Positions 16,958-25,768 of a DNA stretch of 64,000 bases are shown piece by piece. Position numbers and translations under genes: made by a program. Position 1 is the first letter of the stretch. Every line of letters begins with the position of its first letter. Under the pieces are notes generated by a model that saw only the letters and a list, made by a program, of their open reading frames with translations, was not told the origin of the DNA and searched no databases. Source of the stretch: Gemmata palustris (GTDB lineage: Bacteria; Planctomycetota; Planctomycetia; Gemmatales; Gemmataceae); contig NZ_JAGKQQ010000001.1 in NCBI RefSeq assembly GCF_017939745.1, positions 3,224,001 to 3,288,000 on the forward strand, written 5' to 3'.

Positions 16958-17737
16958 TTACGGCTTGCCCGGGACGGGCAGCGCGCCCGAACCGGCCGGG
17001 GCGCCGCCGACCGGGGGCGGGCCGCCGGTGGAGGGGGCGGAAGCGGCCGGGTCGGTGACCAGCTTGCTGACGTCCACGGGCTTGCCCTGGGCGTCGGTCG
17101 GCTGGTACCAGACGTTGAGGGTCTTCACCACCACGCCGGTGATGTCCGCGTGCGGGGCCACGTAGAACGGTTGGGCCGCGGGCGGCTTCAACTTGAGTTC
17201 CTTGATGTACGGGCTGTTCAGCTCCTCGCTCGACACCGCGTCCGGGTACGCGAACACGATGTGGTAGCCGTTCATCTCGGCGGTCTTGTCCACCACGGTC
17301 TTGATCTTGTCGTACAGCTCCGAAATGATCTTGCTCGCCTCGTCGTTGAGCGTCTTGTTGATCTTCCGGTCCTCGTCCTCGATGGCCCGCTGCAGGGCGA
17401 GCATGCGCTGCGCCTTGGCTTCTTTTTCCGGGTGGTTCGGGTTGGCCGTGAGGTCCTTCTGGTGCCCGAGGTACTCGCCCCGCAGGTTGAGCAGGTACTT
17501 GGACAGTTCGCCCTTCTTCTGGTTCAGCAGGTGAACCTGGTACTTCGCCTGGCCGAAGTCGCGCATGACGCCGGCCATGTTGAAGACCGCGATCGTCGGG
17601 CGCGTGGCCGGCGCGGCCGGTGCGCCGCCGGGCGCGGGCGCGCCGCCGGCCGGGGGTTGGGCGTGCGACGCGCTGGTGAGGTACACCACGCCCGCGATGC
17701 CGAGGGCCGCCGACAGGAACATGAACGTGCGATTCAC
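16958..17737 (-). CDS. OmpH/Skp-like periplasmic chaperone
   Basis: The 259-residue protein has a signal peptide (MNRTFMFLSAALGIAGVVYL) and then a Pro/Ala/Gly-rich linker. The OmpH core runs at about 48-190: IAVFNMAGVMRDFGQAKYQV, long charged helices (HQKDLTANPNHPEKEAKAQR) and the closing strand NGYHIVFAYPDAV. Skp-type proteins carry unfolded outer-membrane proteins across the periplasm. It is longer than typical Skp (about 160) because of low-complexity Pro/Gly ends. It lies upstream of lpxC with a 236-base gap. Confidence 0.87.
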   Translation of the reverse strand: MNRTFMFLSAALGIAGVVYLTSASHAQPPAGGAPAPGGAPAAPATRPTIAVFNMAGVMRDFGQAKYQVHLLNQKKGELSKYLLNLRGEYLGHQKDLTANPNHPEKEAKAQRMLALQRAIEDEDRKINKTLNDEASKIISELYDKIKTVVDKTAEMNGYHIVFAYPDAVSSEELNSPYIKELKLKPPAAQPFYVAPHADITGVVVKTLNVWYQPTDAQGKPVDVSKLVTDPAASAPSTGGPPPVGGAPAGSGALPVPGKP

Positions 17738-18066
17738 TCCTCAGTCCTCCTCTTTGTCCGCTACCGGTTGTGCGGGGGTTCCGGTCCCCGCGGCTGTACC
17801 ACACCGGCCGTCTTGCGAGCGCTGTAAGCGGTAAAGCCGGGCGAATCCTCGCCTTCGGCGCTCCCACTCACATTCCCCTCAGGTGCCGTGGCGAGCGTAG
17901 ATACCCAATCACTTGGGGGGCGTCAATGCTAACGGGGTACGTGTCCGGTAACGGGAATTCGTGCGGTCGGGGGGCGTTCGGCGGGGCGGGTCCGCGAACA
18001 GCTTAATCCGGCGCGTTCGGTTCGGTCGATGGCAAAAGGTCGGGCTTCGCACCCGGGACGGTCCCC
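17738..18066. other. Intergenic region, nothing identified
   Basis: This 329-base gap separates the divergent ompH-like and lipoprotein genes, so it should hold both promoters. No clear -10/-35 pair, repeat or hairpin was found by eye. Confidence 0.5.
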
Positions 18067-18519
18067 ATGAAAATGGCAATGCGGTTGTTGGCCCCTTTTT
18101 CCGCGCTGGTGGCCGGTGGAACGGCGCTCTTACTGTTGGGCGGGTGCGGGTCGAGCGCGCCCCCGCCCGTCCCGGCGACGGTGCGCGGGAAGGTGATTCT
18201 CAACGGGCACCCGGTGGCGGGCGGGCTGGTGGTGTTCACGCCGCACCCGGAGCGCGGCGGGAGCGGGAAGTCGGCGTTCGCGGAGACCGGCGCCGACGGC
18301 TCTTACGCGCTGCAACTCAACCGCTCGAGCGCCATTCCGCCGGGCTGGTACCGCATCTCGCTGGCCCCTCCCCCACCCGCGAGCGCGAGCACGGAGGCGG
18401 AACCGGCGCCGGTGTTCCCGACGAAACTGTCGCGCCCGGACCTCTCGGGCCTGGAGCGCGAGGTGCAGGCGGGCAAGGAGCACGTGTTCGAGTTCGTGGT
18501 GGACGTGCCGAAGGAGTGA
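18067..18519 (+). CDS. Small lipoprotein with carboxypeptidase-regulatory-like fold
   Basis: The 150-residue protein begins with a lipoprotein signal ending LLLLGGCGSS, so the Cys is probably lipidated. The body is one beta-sandwich of the type found in many planctomycete proteins (VRGKVILNGHPVAGGLVVFT ... TGADGSYAL), which resembles carboxypeptidase regulatory domains. No catalytic residues are visible. It is a single gene, divergent from the ompH-like gene. Such proteins are numerous in planctomycetes and their role is unknown. Confidence 0.85.
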   Translation: MKMAMRLLAPFSALVAGGTALLLLGGCGSSAPPPVPATVRGKVILNGHPVAGGLVVFTPHPERGGSGKSAFAETGADGSYALQLNRSSAIPPGWYRISLAPPPPASASTEAEPAPVFPTKLSRPDLSGLEREVQAGKEHVFEFVVDVPKE

Positions 18520-18533
18520 GGAACAGAAAAATG

Positions 18534-18709
18534 CACAGGGCTTCCGCCCTGTGCTACGAACGCCGGCCCCTCCGGGGCGGAAGACCAGAACCATCAATCG
18601 CCGTGGAGAAGCTACGGAAACCGGCCCCTCTGAGCCGAAGCCCAACGCCTTCAATGCCTTTCCGCCCTGGAGGGGCCGGCGTTCGTAGCACAGGGCGGGA
18701 GCCCTGTGC
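18534..18709. repeat. Palindromic repeat type C, copy 3
   Basis: Begins CACAGGGCTTCCGCCCTGTG 15 bases after the lipoprotein stop and ends GCACAGGGCGGGAGCCCTGT, 12 bases before the sulfotransferase stop. It sits between convergent genes and could fold into a long hairpin at both transcript ends. Confidence 0.8.
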
Positions 18710-18720
18710 CTCCCCTCCCC

Positions 18721-19896
18721 TTACTCGTACCCGTAGCGCCGGATCACGTCGCCCCAGCGCTCCGTGACGAGCGCGCTCTCGGCGTCCGTCGTCCGGAACT
18801 TGTTCGTCTCGTAGTTCGCGTTCTGGCGCTGGTACTCCTCGATCCGCGGGCGCACCGCGTCGAAGTCCCCGAGGTTCAGGGTCGCGTAAACTTTCTGCAA
18901 CTCGCTGACGGGGTTGCGGACCAGGTCCTCGTACCGCAGTTCCGCGAAGTGCCCCTCTTTAAAGAGGGGGCGCGCGTCTTCGAGCCGGTCGTAGATCACC
19001 CGGAACTCGCGCAGCACCTTTTCTTCAAGCCCCGTATCGGTCGGCGTTTGCAACCCGTGGCTGCGGCCCAGCGACCGCCAGAGGTTGACGGTCGAGGGGA
19101 ACACCGCGCGCGGGTTGCGGACGATGTGGACGAACTTCGCGTCCGGGAACAGTTCGAGCAGCACCGGCACGCGGGCCGTGTGCGGCGGCGACTTCAGCAC
19201 GAGCTGCTTGCCGGTCCGCGCGGTCACTTCCTTCAGGAACCGCACGAACACGCGCTTCCATTTCGCCAACTGCTGGGGCGAGAGGCCCGACAAATCGAGC
19301 GCGCCGGTGTCCTTCGGCACCCGGGCCGGGAACGCGAAGTCGGTGTACGTGGAGGGCACCCCCATGAGCGCCAGTGCGAACTCGTCTTCCTGCGGGCGCT
19401 CCCAGCCGAACGGCATGTTGTCCATCGGGCGCTTGTCGGGCAGCATCCACTTCCCGTAGCGCTTGAAGAATTGATTGGTGAGCAGCGCGTGGTGCGGGTT
19501 GAAACAGTCCTGCATGTCGGGGAAGCCGAACTGCGCGTCGCGAATCATCAGCTCGTGCAGGAGCGTGGTGCCGGTGCGCCAGTGGCCGATCACGAACACC
19601 GGCGGCTTCTCGATCACCGTTTCGCGCACGCGCTCGCCGTACCGGGCGTTGAGCATCCACCGGAGCGCCGCGTTCATTACGGAATTGACGGATACGATGG
19701 CCGCGATGTACCAGTACGGCGCCTGCACCGCGAACCCGTTGTCCCGCAACAGTCGCATCCAGGTGAAACAGTCCATCCCCTCCCAGACGCGCGGCGACCA
19801 CTCCCGCTTCGGCGCCTTCGCCGGGGCCGGGCGCTTCGGGTCCGGGGCGCGGCCCGGTTCGGTAACGGAATCAGCAGCGCTCGCGTTCTGGGGCAT
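18721..19896 (-). CDS. Sulfotransferase family protein
   Basis: The 391-residue enzyme is predicted to transfer sulfate from PAPS. The 5'-phosphosulfate loop is FVIGHWRTGTTLLHELMI and the 3'-phosphate motif is KFVHIVRNPRAVFPSTV, with RYEDLVRNP further on. There is no signal peptide; one hydrophobic stretch near 75-95 (APYWYIAAIVSVNSVMNAAL) may associate with the membrane. The start at 19896 is preceded by GGAAGGA. Planctomycetes carry many sulfotransferases and sulfatases; the acceptor here is unknown. Confidence 0.88.
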   Translation of the reverse strand: MPQNASAADSVTEPGRAPDPKRPAPAKAPKREWSPRVWEGMDCFTWMRLLRDNGFAVQAPYWYIAAIVSVNSVMNAALRWMLNARYGERVRETVIEKPPVFVIGHWRTGTTLLHELMIRDAQFGFPDMQDCFNPHHALLTNQFFKRYGKWMLPDKRPMDNMPFGWERPQEDEFALALMGVPSTYTDFAFPARVPKDTGALDLSGLSPQQLAKWKRVFVRFLKEVTARTGKQLVLKSPPHTARVPVLLELFPDAKFVHIVRNPRAVFPSTVNLWRSLGRSHGLQTPTDTGLEEKVLREFRVIYDRLEDARPLFKEGHFAELRYEDLVRNPVSELQKVYATLNLGDFDAVRPRIEEYQRQNANYETNKFRTTDAESALVTERWGDVIRRYGYE

Positions 19897-20127
19897 CCCG
19901 GTCCTTCCTCCTCGGCGCGACGATCCGCGTGTATTCAAGTGAAGCGATTCCGCGCGCAACGACAACCGGGCTTTATTTTGAGTTCCACGTTCCAAGTTCC
20001 AGAGTTCCTAAGAACAAGTCCGCCGGGGCCTTTTTGTCACCGATTGTGGCGCCACCCGCTCGTTAAACGCGCGGTTCGCGGGGCCTTTTTGTCGCCGATC
20101 GCCGGGTAGTGTCTTGATTGTGGCGCC

Positions 20128-20192
20128 ACCCGCTCGTTGACACTCGCGGTTCGCCTGAGCCTCGGGCGAACCGCGAGTGTCAACGAGCGGGT
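20128..20192. repeat. 28-bp perfect inverted repeat upstream of dnaX
   Basis: The arms are at 20128-20155 (ACCCGCTCGTTGACACTCGC then GGTTCGCC) and 20165-20192, with a nine-base loop. A diverged single arm with the same words, CCACCCGCTCGTTAAACGCG, lies at 20050-20070, and a related one (CCCGCTCGTTCACGCGCGCG) lies near 34132. It is therefore a small dispersed palindrome, placed about 100 bases before the dnaX start. Confidence 0.8.
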
Positions 20193-20294
20193 AGTTTTAT
20201 CCGGTACTCTTTGGCCACCTCCGCGATTGTTCGGGACCGCGGTTCCGGGTAGATTCAAAGTCGAGCAATCAACCGACAGGAACAGGACGGGCCG

Positions 20295-22124
20295 ATGTCG
20301 AAGTCGAAGCCGAACCCCGCACCCGGCGCCGAACCCCCGGCGTACACGGTCGTCGCGCGGAGGTACCGGCCGCAGCAGTTTTCCGAACTGATCGGGCAGG
20401 AGCACGTCGCCAACGCGCTCGTCAACGCGCTCAAGTCCGGGCGCGTCGCGCACGCTTACTTGTTCACGGGCGCACGCGGGGTCGGCAAAACCAGCGCCGC
20501 CCGCATCCTCGCCAAAGCCCTCAACTGCATGAAGGGCGACAAGGCCACCGCCACCCCGTGCGACGAGTGCGACAGTTGCCGCGCCGTGATGACCGGCGAC
20601 GACGTGGACGTGCTGGAGATCGACGGCGCGAGCAACAACAAGGTGGAGGAGGTCCGCGACCTGCGCCAGAACGTCGGGTTCCGCCCGGCGCGCGGCCGGT
20701 ACAAGATCTACATCATCGACGAAGTCCACATGCTCTCCACGTCCGCGTTCAACGCGCTGCTGAAGACGCTGGAGGAGCCGCCCGAGCACGTCAAGTTCAT
20801 CCTCGCGACCACGGAAGTGCAAAAAATACCGATCACGATCCTGTCGCGGTGCCAGCGGTTCGACTTCGCGCACGTCGGGCCGACGAAAATCTTCGACCAG
20901 CTCAAGCGCATCGTCGAACGCGAGGGCCACCCGGCCGACGATGACGCGCTGCGGATCGTCGCGCGGCGCGCGGCCGGGTCCATGCGCGACTCGCAATCGC
21001 TGCTCGATCAGCTCCTCGCCTCGGCGCCAGGCAAACTCACGGCGGAGCAAGTCAGCGCCGTTCTGGGGACCGCGGCCGATCATCGCGTGATCGACCTCGC
21101 CCGCGCGATGCTCGGGGGCGACCCCAAAGGCGCGCTGGACCTCATCGCGTCGTGGGTCGAGCGCGGGCTGCAGATCGGGGAACTCGTTGACCAGCTCGTG
21201 GAATACTGGCGCGCACTGATGCTCGTGAGTTGCGGCGGAGCGGAAGTGCGCGAGCTGCCCGTTTCATCCAACCAATTTGAAGCGGTGAAGACGCAAGCCG
21301 CGAGCGTTTCTCTCGATACTATTCTTGCGGGCCTGGAAGTGTTGACCGCCACAAAAGCGCGAATGCGCGGCAGCCCCTACACGCAGGTGCTGTTGGAAAT
21401 GGCGGTCGTCCGCTTGTGCCGGATCGGGGACCTCCGGTCGCTCGACCAACTGGTGCAAGCGCTGACGCAGCCGGGGGTACAATCTCCCGTGGTTGCTGCG
21501 GGGACGGGCACTCAGCCACCTGCACGGGCAGTTACAGCGCCAGCGGGTGGTGCAAACGACGCTGCAAAAAAAAACGGCCCCCTGATGGCGGCGCTGACGG
21601 CTAAAGCGGCCGAAAGCGTTTCTCCTAATGCCGCCCCGTCCACCGTTGCGCTCAGCGAAATGACCCTTCACGACGTGTGGGATCGCTTCTACCGCTACGC
21701 CGGTGAAAAGTACCCGATCCTGGCTAAACACCTTAATTATGTCAGTTCGTATGCAATTTTGGGGCCAAATTCCCTAGTAATCCGCTTCCCCCCAAGCTAT
21801 AGTGAAGCACAAGTCGCATGTGCGACCGAGACCGGAGCCCTGCGGCTCACGGACGCGATGAAGCGGATCACCGGCCAGGCGATCACGCTGCGGTTCGAGC
21901 CGGACCGGGCGAACGGCGCCCGGCCGCTGGTCGGGGACACGCAACCGTCGACCGCGTCGCGCGGGGACGTGAAGCAGTTGCTCCCCTCGCTCCCGATGTT
22001 CAAGAAGGTGTTCAACGTTTTCGGCGGGCAGATCCGGCAGGTGGACGACGACTTCAACCCCTTTGCCCCGCCGAAGCCGGTCGAGACCAAAGACAAAGAC
22101 GAGACCGATACCGACGAAGGGTGA
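20295..22124 (+). CDS. dnaX: DNA polymerase III subunits tau (and probably gamma)
   Basis: The 609-residue clamp-loader ATPase has Walker A in LFTGARGVGKTSAARILAKA, the zinc module with Cys in CDECDSC preceded by LNC, Walker B IYIIDEVHMLS and sensor 1 ATTEVQKIPITILSRCQRFD. The C-terminal third (from about 425) would be the tau-specific part that contacts polymerase and helicase. A run of nine A at 21566-21574 sits at codons 424-427, and both shifted frames stop at once, so a product of about 430 residues is likely. ybaB follows after four bases and recR further on, the classic dnaX-ybaB-recR order. Confidence 0.95.
   Translation: MSKSKPNPAPGAEPPAYTVVARRYRPQQFSELIGQEHVANALVNALKSGRVAHAYLFTGARGVGKTSAARILAKALNCMKGDKATATPCDECDSCRAVMTGDDVDVLEIDGASNNKVEEVRDLRQNVGFRPARGRYKIYIIDEVHMLSTSAFNALLKTLEEPPEHVKFILATTEVQKIPITILSRCQRFDFAHVGPTKIFDQLKRIVEREGHPADDDALRIVARRAAGSMRDSQSLLDQLLASAPGKLTAEQVSAVLGTAADHRVIDLARAMLGGDPKGALDLIASWVERGLQIGELVDQLVEYWRALMLVSCGGAEVRELPVSSNQFEAVKTQAASVSLDTILAGLEVLTATKARMRGSPYTQVLLEMAVVRLCRIGDLRSLDQLVQALTQPGVQSPVVAAGTGTQPPARAVTAPAGGANDAAKKNGPLMAALTAKAAESVSPNAAPSTVALSEMTLHDVWDRFYRYAGEKYPILAKHLNYVSSYAILGPNSLVIRFPPSYSEAQVACATETGALRLTDAMKRITGQAITLRFEPDRANGARPLVGDTQPSTASRGDVKQLLPSLPMFKKVFNVFGGQIRQVDDDFNPFAPPKPVETKDKDETDTDEG
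21566..21574 (+). other. A9 slippage site in dnaX
   Basis: Nine consecutive A occur in a GC-rich gene. Adding one A gives ...KKKRPPDGGADG and a TAA stop at residue 437. Losing one A gives ...KKTAP and a TGA stop after 429 residues. Either event would yield a gamma-like protein close to the 431 residues of E. coli gamma. Transcriptional slippage at an A9 run is known for Thermus thermophilus dnaX. Confidence 0.7.
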
Positions 22125-22128
22125 CGCC

Positions 22129-22482
22129 ATGTTCAAGGGCCTCGGATCGATGCTGAGCCTCCTGGGGAACCAGGGCAAAATTCAGGAAGAGATTCAGAAG
22201 TTCCAGGCCCAGGTGGGGCAGATCACCGCGGAGGCGTCGTCCGGCGCCGGGTACGTGACCGCGAAAGTGAACGGGCGCATGGAAGTGCTCAGCGTCCGCA
22301 TCTCGGACGACGCGCTGAAACTCAACGACCGCGAGATGCTCGAGGACCTCGTGACCGCGGCCGTGAACCAGGCGCTCACGAAGGTGCGCGCCCAGCTCGC
22401 CGAAGAGAGCGCGAAGATGGCCGCGAACATCGGGCTCCCCCCCGGGATGCTCGGGGGCGGCGGGTTCCCCGGCATGGGCTGA
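22129..22482 (+). CDS. ybaB: YbaB/EbfC nucleoid-associated protein
   Basis: The 117-residue DNA-binding protein shows the family core: MFKGLGSMLSLLGNQGKIQE, a helical region with QAQVGQITAEASSGAGYVTA, then VKVNG-like TAKVNGRMEVLSVRISDDAL. The C-terminal tail is GLPPGMLGGGGFPGMG. YbaB forms tweezer-like dimers on DNA. The start lies four bases after the dnaX stop, so translation is probably coupled. It precedes recR, separated by a type B repeat and one small gene. Confidence 0.92.
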   Translation: MFKGLGSMLSLLGNQGKIQEEIQKFQAQVGQITAEASSGAGYVTAKVNGRMEVLSVRISDDALKLNDREMLEDLVTAAVNQALTKVRAQLAEESAKMAANIGLPPGMLGGGGFPGMG

Positions 22483-22518
22483 GATGTGGCCGTGTTTAGA
22501 GGTGTGGCTTGTGTTTTT

Positions 22519-22646
22519 GCCCTCTCCCCTTGCGGGAGAGGGTGGTGAGGCTTTGCGAACCGGGTGAGGGGTAACCTCCTGCATCAGGAAGCAACCCCTC
22601 ACCCCGCCGCGAAGCGCGGCGACCCTCTCCCGCAAGGGGAGAGGGC
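22519..22646. repeat. Palindromic repeat type B, copy 2
   Basis: Same orientation of the inner arms as copy 1 (GGTGAGGCTTTGCGAACCGG first). It is followed by a stray GGGGAGAGGGCGAAACCCGA. It splits the dnaX-ybaB pair from the small gene and recR, and could form a strong transcript hairpin there. Confidence 0.85.
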
Positions 22647-22784
22647 AAAAAACACCCCGGCCCGCGAGAAGGCGGCTGCAAGGGGAGAGGGCGAAACCCG
22701 AAGAGGGCCGGTGAGCGGAAGATGAGGCCGACGCCCTGACCTGTGCCACTGCCCCCGCGATCACGACACCCCGGAGGCCCGTTC

Positions 22785-23033
22785 ATGCTCGCGTTCATTG
22801 TCACGCTCCGCAGCGGCCGGCGCTACACGATCCAGGCCGAGGAGCTGCGGTCCAGTTCCGACAGCTACATCGAGCTGCTCGGGCCGTCGACGGCGGTGGC
22901 GCTCCCGGGGGTCGTGGCGCTCTTCGACCGGGCCGACGTCGTGTCGGTCGTGGCGCGCGAGCACCTCGTGTCCGAGGAACCGGGCGACGCGATTCCCCAC
23001 ACGGTCACCCGGGCCGACCCGATCCCGTTCTAA
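22785..23033 (+). CDS. Small hypothetical protein (82 aa)
   Basis: The protein reads MLAFIVTLRSGRRYTIQAEE and continues with alternating beta-like segments (YIELLGPSTAVALPGVVALF, DVVSVVAREHLV). The pattern resembles small SH3-like beta-barrel proteins, but I do not recognise a family. GGAGG precedes the ATG at a good distance. It lies 38 bases upstream of recR on the same strand and may be co-transcribed. Confidence 0.7.
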   Translation: MLAFIVTLRSGRRYTIQAEELRSSSDSYIELLGPSTAVALPGVVALFDRADVVSVVAREHLVSEEPGDAIPHTVTRADPIPF

Positions 23034-23071
23034 CATCGTGACAGAACCCGGGGCGCGAGCGCCCGAAGGAG

Positions 23072-23680
23072 ATGGCGGACGTGTCCGAACCGGCAGGCGT
23101 GATCGCGGGGCTGCTCGAGGAGCTGACCAAGCTCCCCGGCATCGGTCCCAAAAGTGCCGAGCGCATCGCGCACTTTTTACTCGCGGGCGACCGCCGGCAC
23201 GCGGTCGAACTCGCTCAGGCGCTGCAGGCCGTCGCGGACCGCGTGCGCCCGTGTAGCGAGTGCTTCAACCTGACCGACGGGACGTTGTGCCCGATTTGTG
23301 GAGACCCGAAGCGCGACGCGGGGTTGTTGTGTGTAGTGGAAACGCCGCGCGACGTGAACTCGTTCGAGCGCGCCGGTAACTTTCGCGGGCTGTACCACGT
23401 CCTGGGCGGGCGCCTGGCCCCGCTTGATGGGATGGGGCCGGACCGGTTGACCTTCAGTGCGCTGGTGGCGCGCGTGACACGCGGCGGGGTGCGCGAGGTG
23501 ATTCTCGCGACCAGCCCGACGCTCGAGGGCGACGGCACGGCACTGTTCGCGTCCACGGTTCTGGCGCCGACCGGGGTGCCCGTCACGCGATTGGCACGGG
23601 GATTGCCTAGCGGTAGTTCTCTGGAACTCGCGAACGCACAAATGCTGGCCGAGGCACTCGACGGGCGCCGAACGTTTTAA
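23072..23680 (+). CDS. recR: Recombination protein RecR
   Basis: The 202-residue protein acts with RecF and RecO to load RecA at gaps. It has the helix-hairpin-helix LTKLPGIGPKSAERIAHFLL, the four-Cys zinc finger (CSECFNLTDGTLCPIC) and a Toprim domain (LCVVETPRDVNSFERAGNF, then VTRGGVREVILATSPTLEGD). The length is normal. The ATG at 23072 directly abuts GAAGGAG, while a GTG three codons on (VSEPAGV) has better spacing, so the true start may be 23081. It belongs to the dnaX-ybaB-recR cluster. Confidence 0.95.
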   Translation: MADVSEPAGVIAGLLEELTKLPGIGPKSAERIAHFLLAGDRRHAVELAQALQAVADRVRPCSECFNLTDGTLCPICGDPKRDAGLLCVVETPRDVNSFERAGNFRGLYHVLGGRLAPLDGMGPDRLTFSALVARVTRGGVREVILATSPTLEGDGTALFASTVLAPTGVPVTRLARGLPSGSSLELANAQMLAEALDGRRTF

Positions 23681-23864
23681 GCAGCCCGGTGCGCAAACTG
23701 GCGCACCGGAGGCGCCCCGATGAAAACGTGCTCCCGCAAGCGCCGAACGTGAATCCGGTATCCGTGAATACGCACGGGTTAGTTGGTAGATTCGGGCCGA
23801 GAGGATTTGGCACGCACGATGGTGCCCCGCGTGTGACCCACGCACGATTCTTGAGAGGGAACCG

Positions 23865-25472
23865 ATGAGCGGTCTTGGAATGAGAATGGATCTCCGCGTC
23901 CGTCAGGACCTGCGCCAGGTCCTGGCCCCGCGCATGATCCAGTCGATGGAAATTCTCCAGTTGTCCATCACGGACCTCCAAGCGAAGATTGATGAGGCGC
24001 TCCAGGAAAACCCGTTCCTGGAACTGAAGGAGAAGCTCGGCGAAGTGGACGAGGTGGCGCCGGACTTCAACCCGGACGCGCCGCTGAAGCACGACGAAAC
24101 GGGCGACCTGGAGTTCAGCCGGCTGGAGGAGCTCAACCGCGACTGGGACGACCACTTCAACGAGGAGCACCGCGGGAGCCGGGCGTCGATGGAGGAGGAC
24201 GGCGACCGGAAGCTCGAAGCGATGGCGAACATGCCCGATCGCGCCCCGTCGCTGCAGGACTACCTCGCGGACCAGATCGGCGAACTGGAAATCGACGAAG
24301 AGGAGCGGGGCCTCGCGCGCCACATCTGCAGCTTCGTGGACCGCACCGGGTACCTCGGTGCCCGGCTCAAGGTCCGCAAGGGCAAGGAGCGCGAGGAGCC
24401 GGACGACGAGGACAAGGACAAGCCCCGGAAGAAGAAGCCCGACGACGAGAACGACGAGGAACTGTACAGCGACGTGTTCCGCACCGTGCCATTGAGCGAA
24501 ATTGCCTCGCTCTACGACGGACAGGTGACCGCCGATGACGTCGAGGACACGCTCGTCCACATCGTGCAGAAGCTCGACCCGCCCGGCGTCGCGGCCCGCG
24601 ACCTCAAAGAGTGCCTGCTCCTCCAGATCCCGCCGGACTCGCCGCTGGCCGACGCGATGCGCGTCATCGTCCGCGACCACCTCGAGGACGTCGGCGCCAA
24701 CCGCATCCCGGTGATCCAGAGGGCCACGCGGTACGAGCTCTCGACCATTCAGGACACGATCGCGGCGATCCAGCACCTGGACCCGAAGCCGGGGCTCAAG
24801 TTCTCCGATTCCGGCACGCGGTACGTGATGCCCGACGTGGTGGTGGAGCGCGCCGACGACAGCGAGTACACGGTGCGCCTCACCGACGAGTGGGTGCCGC
24901 GCATCCGCGTGAGCAAGCGCATCGTCGATCTGTGCAAGCGCCAGGACCTGGCCGAGAGCGTGAAGGAGGAGCTGCGCAAGAAGCTCCAATCGGCCGACTG
25001 GCTCGTGAAGGCCGTGGAGCAGCGCCGCAACACGCTGCTCAAGGTGACGAAGGCGATCATCGACCACCAGCGCTCGTTCCTGGACTACGGCCCCGAGCAC
25101 ATCCACCCGCTGAAGATGCAGCAGATCGCCGACCTGGTGAAGGTCCACGTGACGACCGTGAGCCGGGCCGTGGACGACAAGTGGGTGCAGACCCCGCGCG
25201 GCGTGTTCCCGCTGAAGCGGTTCTTCGGGGGCGGCAAGGCCAACAACCAGACCGGCGAGGACGTGGCCTACGAGGTGATGAAGCAGAAGCTCCTCGAGCT
25301 CGTGTCCAACGAGGACAAGGCGAACCCGCTCTCGGACGAGGAACTGGTTACCCAACTGAAGGCCGACGGGTACCCGGTGGCGCGCCGCACCGTGACCAAG
25401 TACCGCAAGATGCTGAACATCCCGAGCAGCCGCCAGCGCAAGGACTGGTCGCTCTCGCCGACGACCACGTGA
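23865..25472 (+). CDS. rpoN: RNA polymerase sigma-54 factor
   Basis: The 535-residue factor directs transcription that needs enhancer-binding activators. Region I is seen at the start (LRQVLAPRMIQSMEILQLSI, QENPFLE), then an acidic region II with an unusually charged insert (KGKEREEPDDEDKDKPRKKK at about 168-190). The core-binding domain follows, then a helix-turn-helix and the RpoN box ARRTVTKYRKMLNIPSSRQR. The box differs from the usual ARRTVAKYRE at two positions. The length is at the upper end of the family. A hairpin terminator follows. Confidence 0.95.
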   Translation: MSGLGMRMDLRVRQDLRQVLAPRMIQSMEILQLSITDLQAKIDEALQENPFLELKEKLGEVDEVAPDFNPDAPLKHDETGDLEFSRLEELNRDWDDHFNEEHRGSRASMEEDGDRKLEAMANMPDRAPSLQDYLADQIGELEIDEEERGLARHICSFVDRTGYLGARLKVRKGKEREEPDDEDKDKPRKKKPDDENDEELYSDVFRTVPLSEIASLYDGQVTADDVEDTLVHIVQKLDPPGVAARDLKECLLLQIPPDSPLADAMRVIVRDHLEDVGANRIPVIQRATRYELSTIQDTIAAIQHLDPKPGLKFSDSGTRYVMPDVVVERADDSEYTVRLTDEWVPRIRVSKRIVDLCKRQDLAESVKEELRKKLQSADWLVKAVEQRRNTLLKVTKAIIDHQRSFLDYGPEHIHPLKMQQIADLVKVHVTTVSRAVDDKWVQTPRGVFPLKRFFGGGKANNQTGEDVAYEVMKQKLLELVSNEDKANPLSDEELVTQLKADGYPVARRTVTKYRKMLNIPSSRQRKDWSLSPTTT

Positions 25473-25500
25473 GCGCGAGCGCGCGAGACCCTTTGCTTCC

Positions 25501-25543
25501 GACCCCGGTCCGCGGAACGCTCCGCAGGCCGGGGTCGTTTTTT
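25501..25543 (+). terminator. Rho-independent terminator after rpoN
   Basis: The stem GACCCCGG (25501-25508) pairs with CCGGGGTC (25529-25536), with a smaller inner CCGCGG/CCGCAGG pairing, and is followed by GTTTTTT. It lies 28 bases after the rpoN stop. Confidence 0.88.
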
Positions 25544-25570
25544 GTCCCTCCCCCGATGCTGGTGTTTTTT

Positions 25571-25697
25571 GCCCTCTCCCCTTGCGGGAGAGGGTCGCCG
25601 CGCTTCGCGGCGGGGTGAGGGGTTGCTTCCAGATTCAGGGAGAACCCCTCACCCGGTTCGCAAAGCCTCACCACCCTCTCCCGCAAGGGGAGAGGGC
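25571..25697. repeat. Palindromic repeat type B, copy 3 (inverted inner arms)
   Basis: The outer ends match copies 1 and 2, but the inner arms are swapped: GTCGCCGCGCTTCGCGGCGG comes first and GGTTCGCAAAGCCTCACCAC second. The element is thus inserted in the opposite orientation. Confidence 0.85.
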
Positions 25698-25768
25698 AAA
25701 ACCCGAAGACCACCGCGCAATAACGTGCGGCCGCGGTATCGGTCATGCTGGGAGCGAGAGGGTGACCA

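Noticed and set aside
21566-21574. A9 run as a sequencing error
   Set aside because: The frame continues in tau-like sequence to a normal length of 609 residues, so nine A is the count that keeps the gene open. A wrong count would break the gene.
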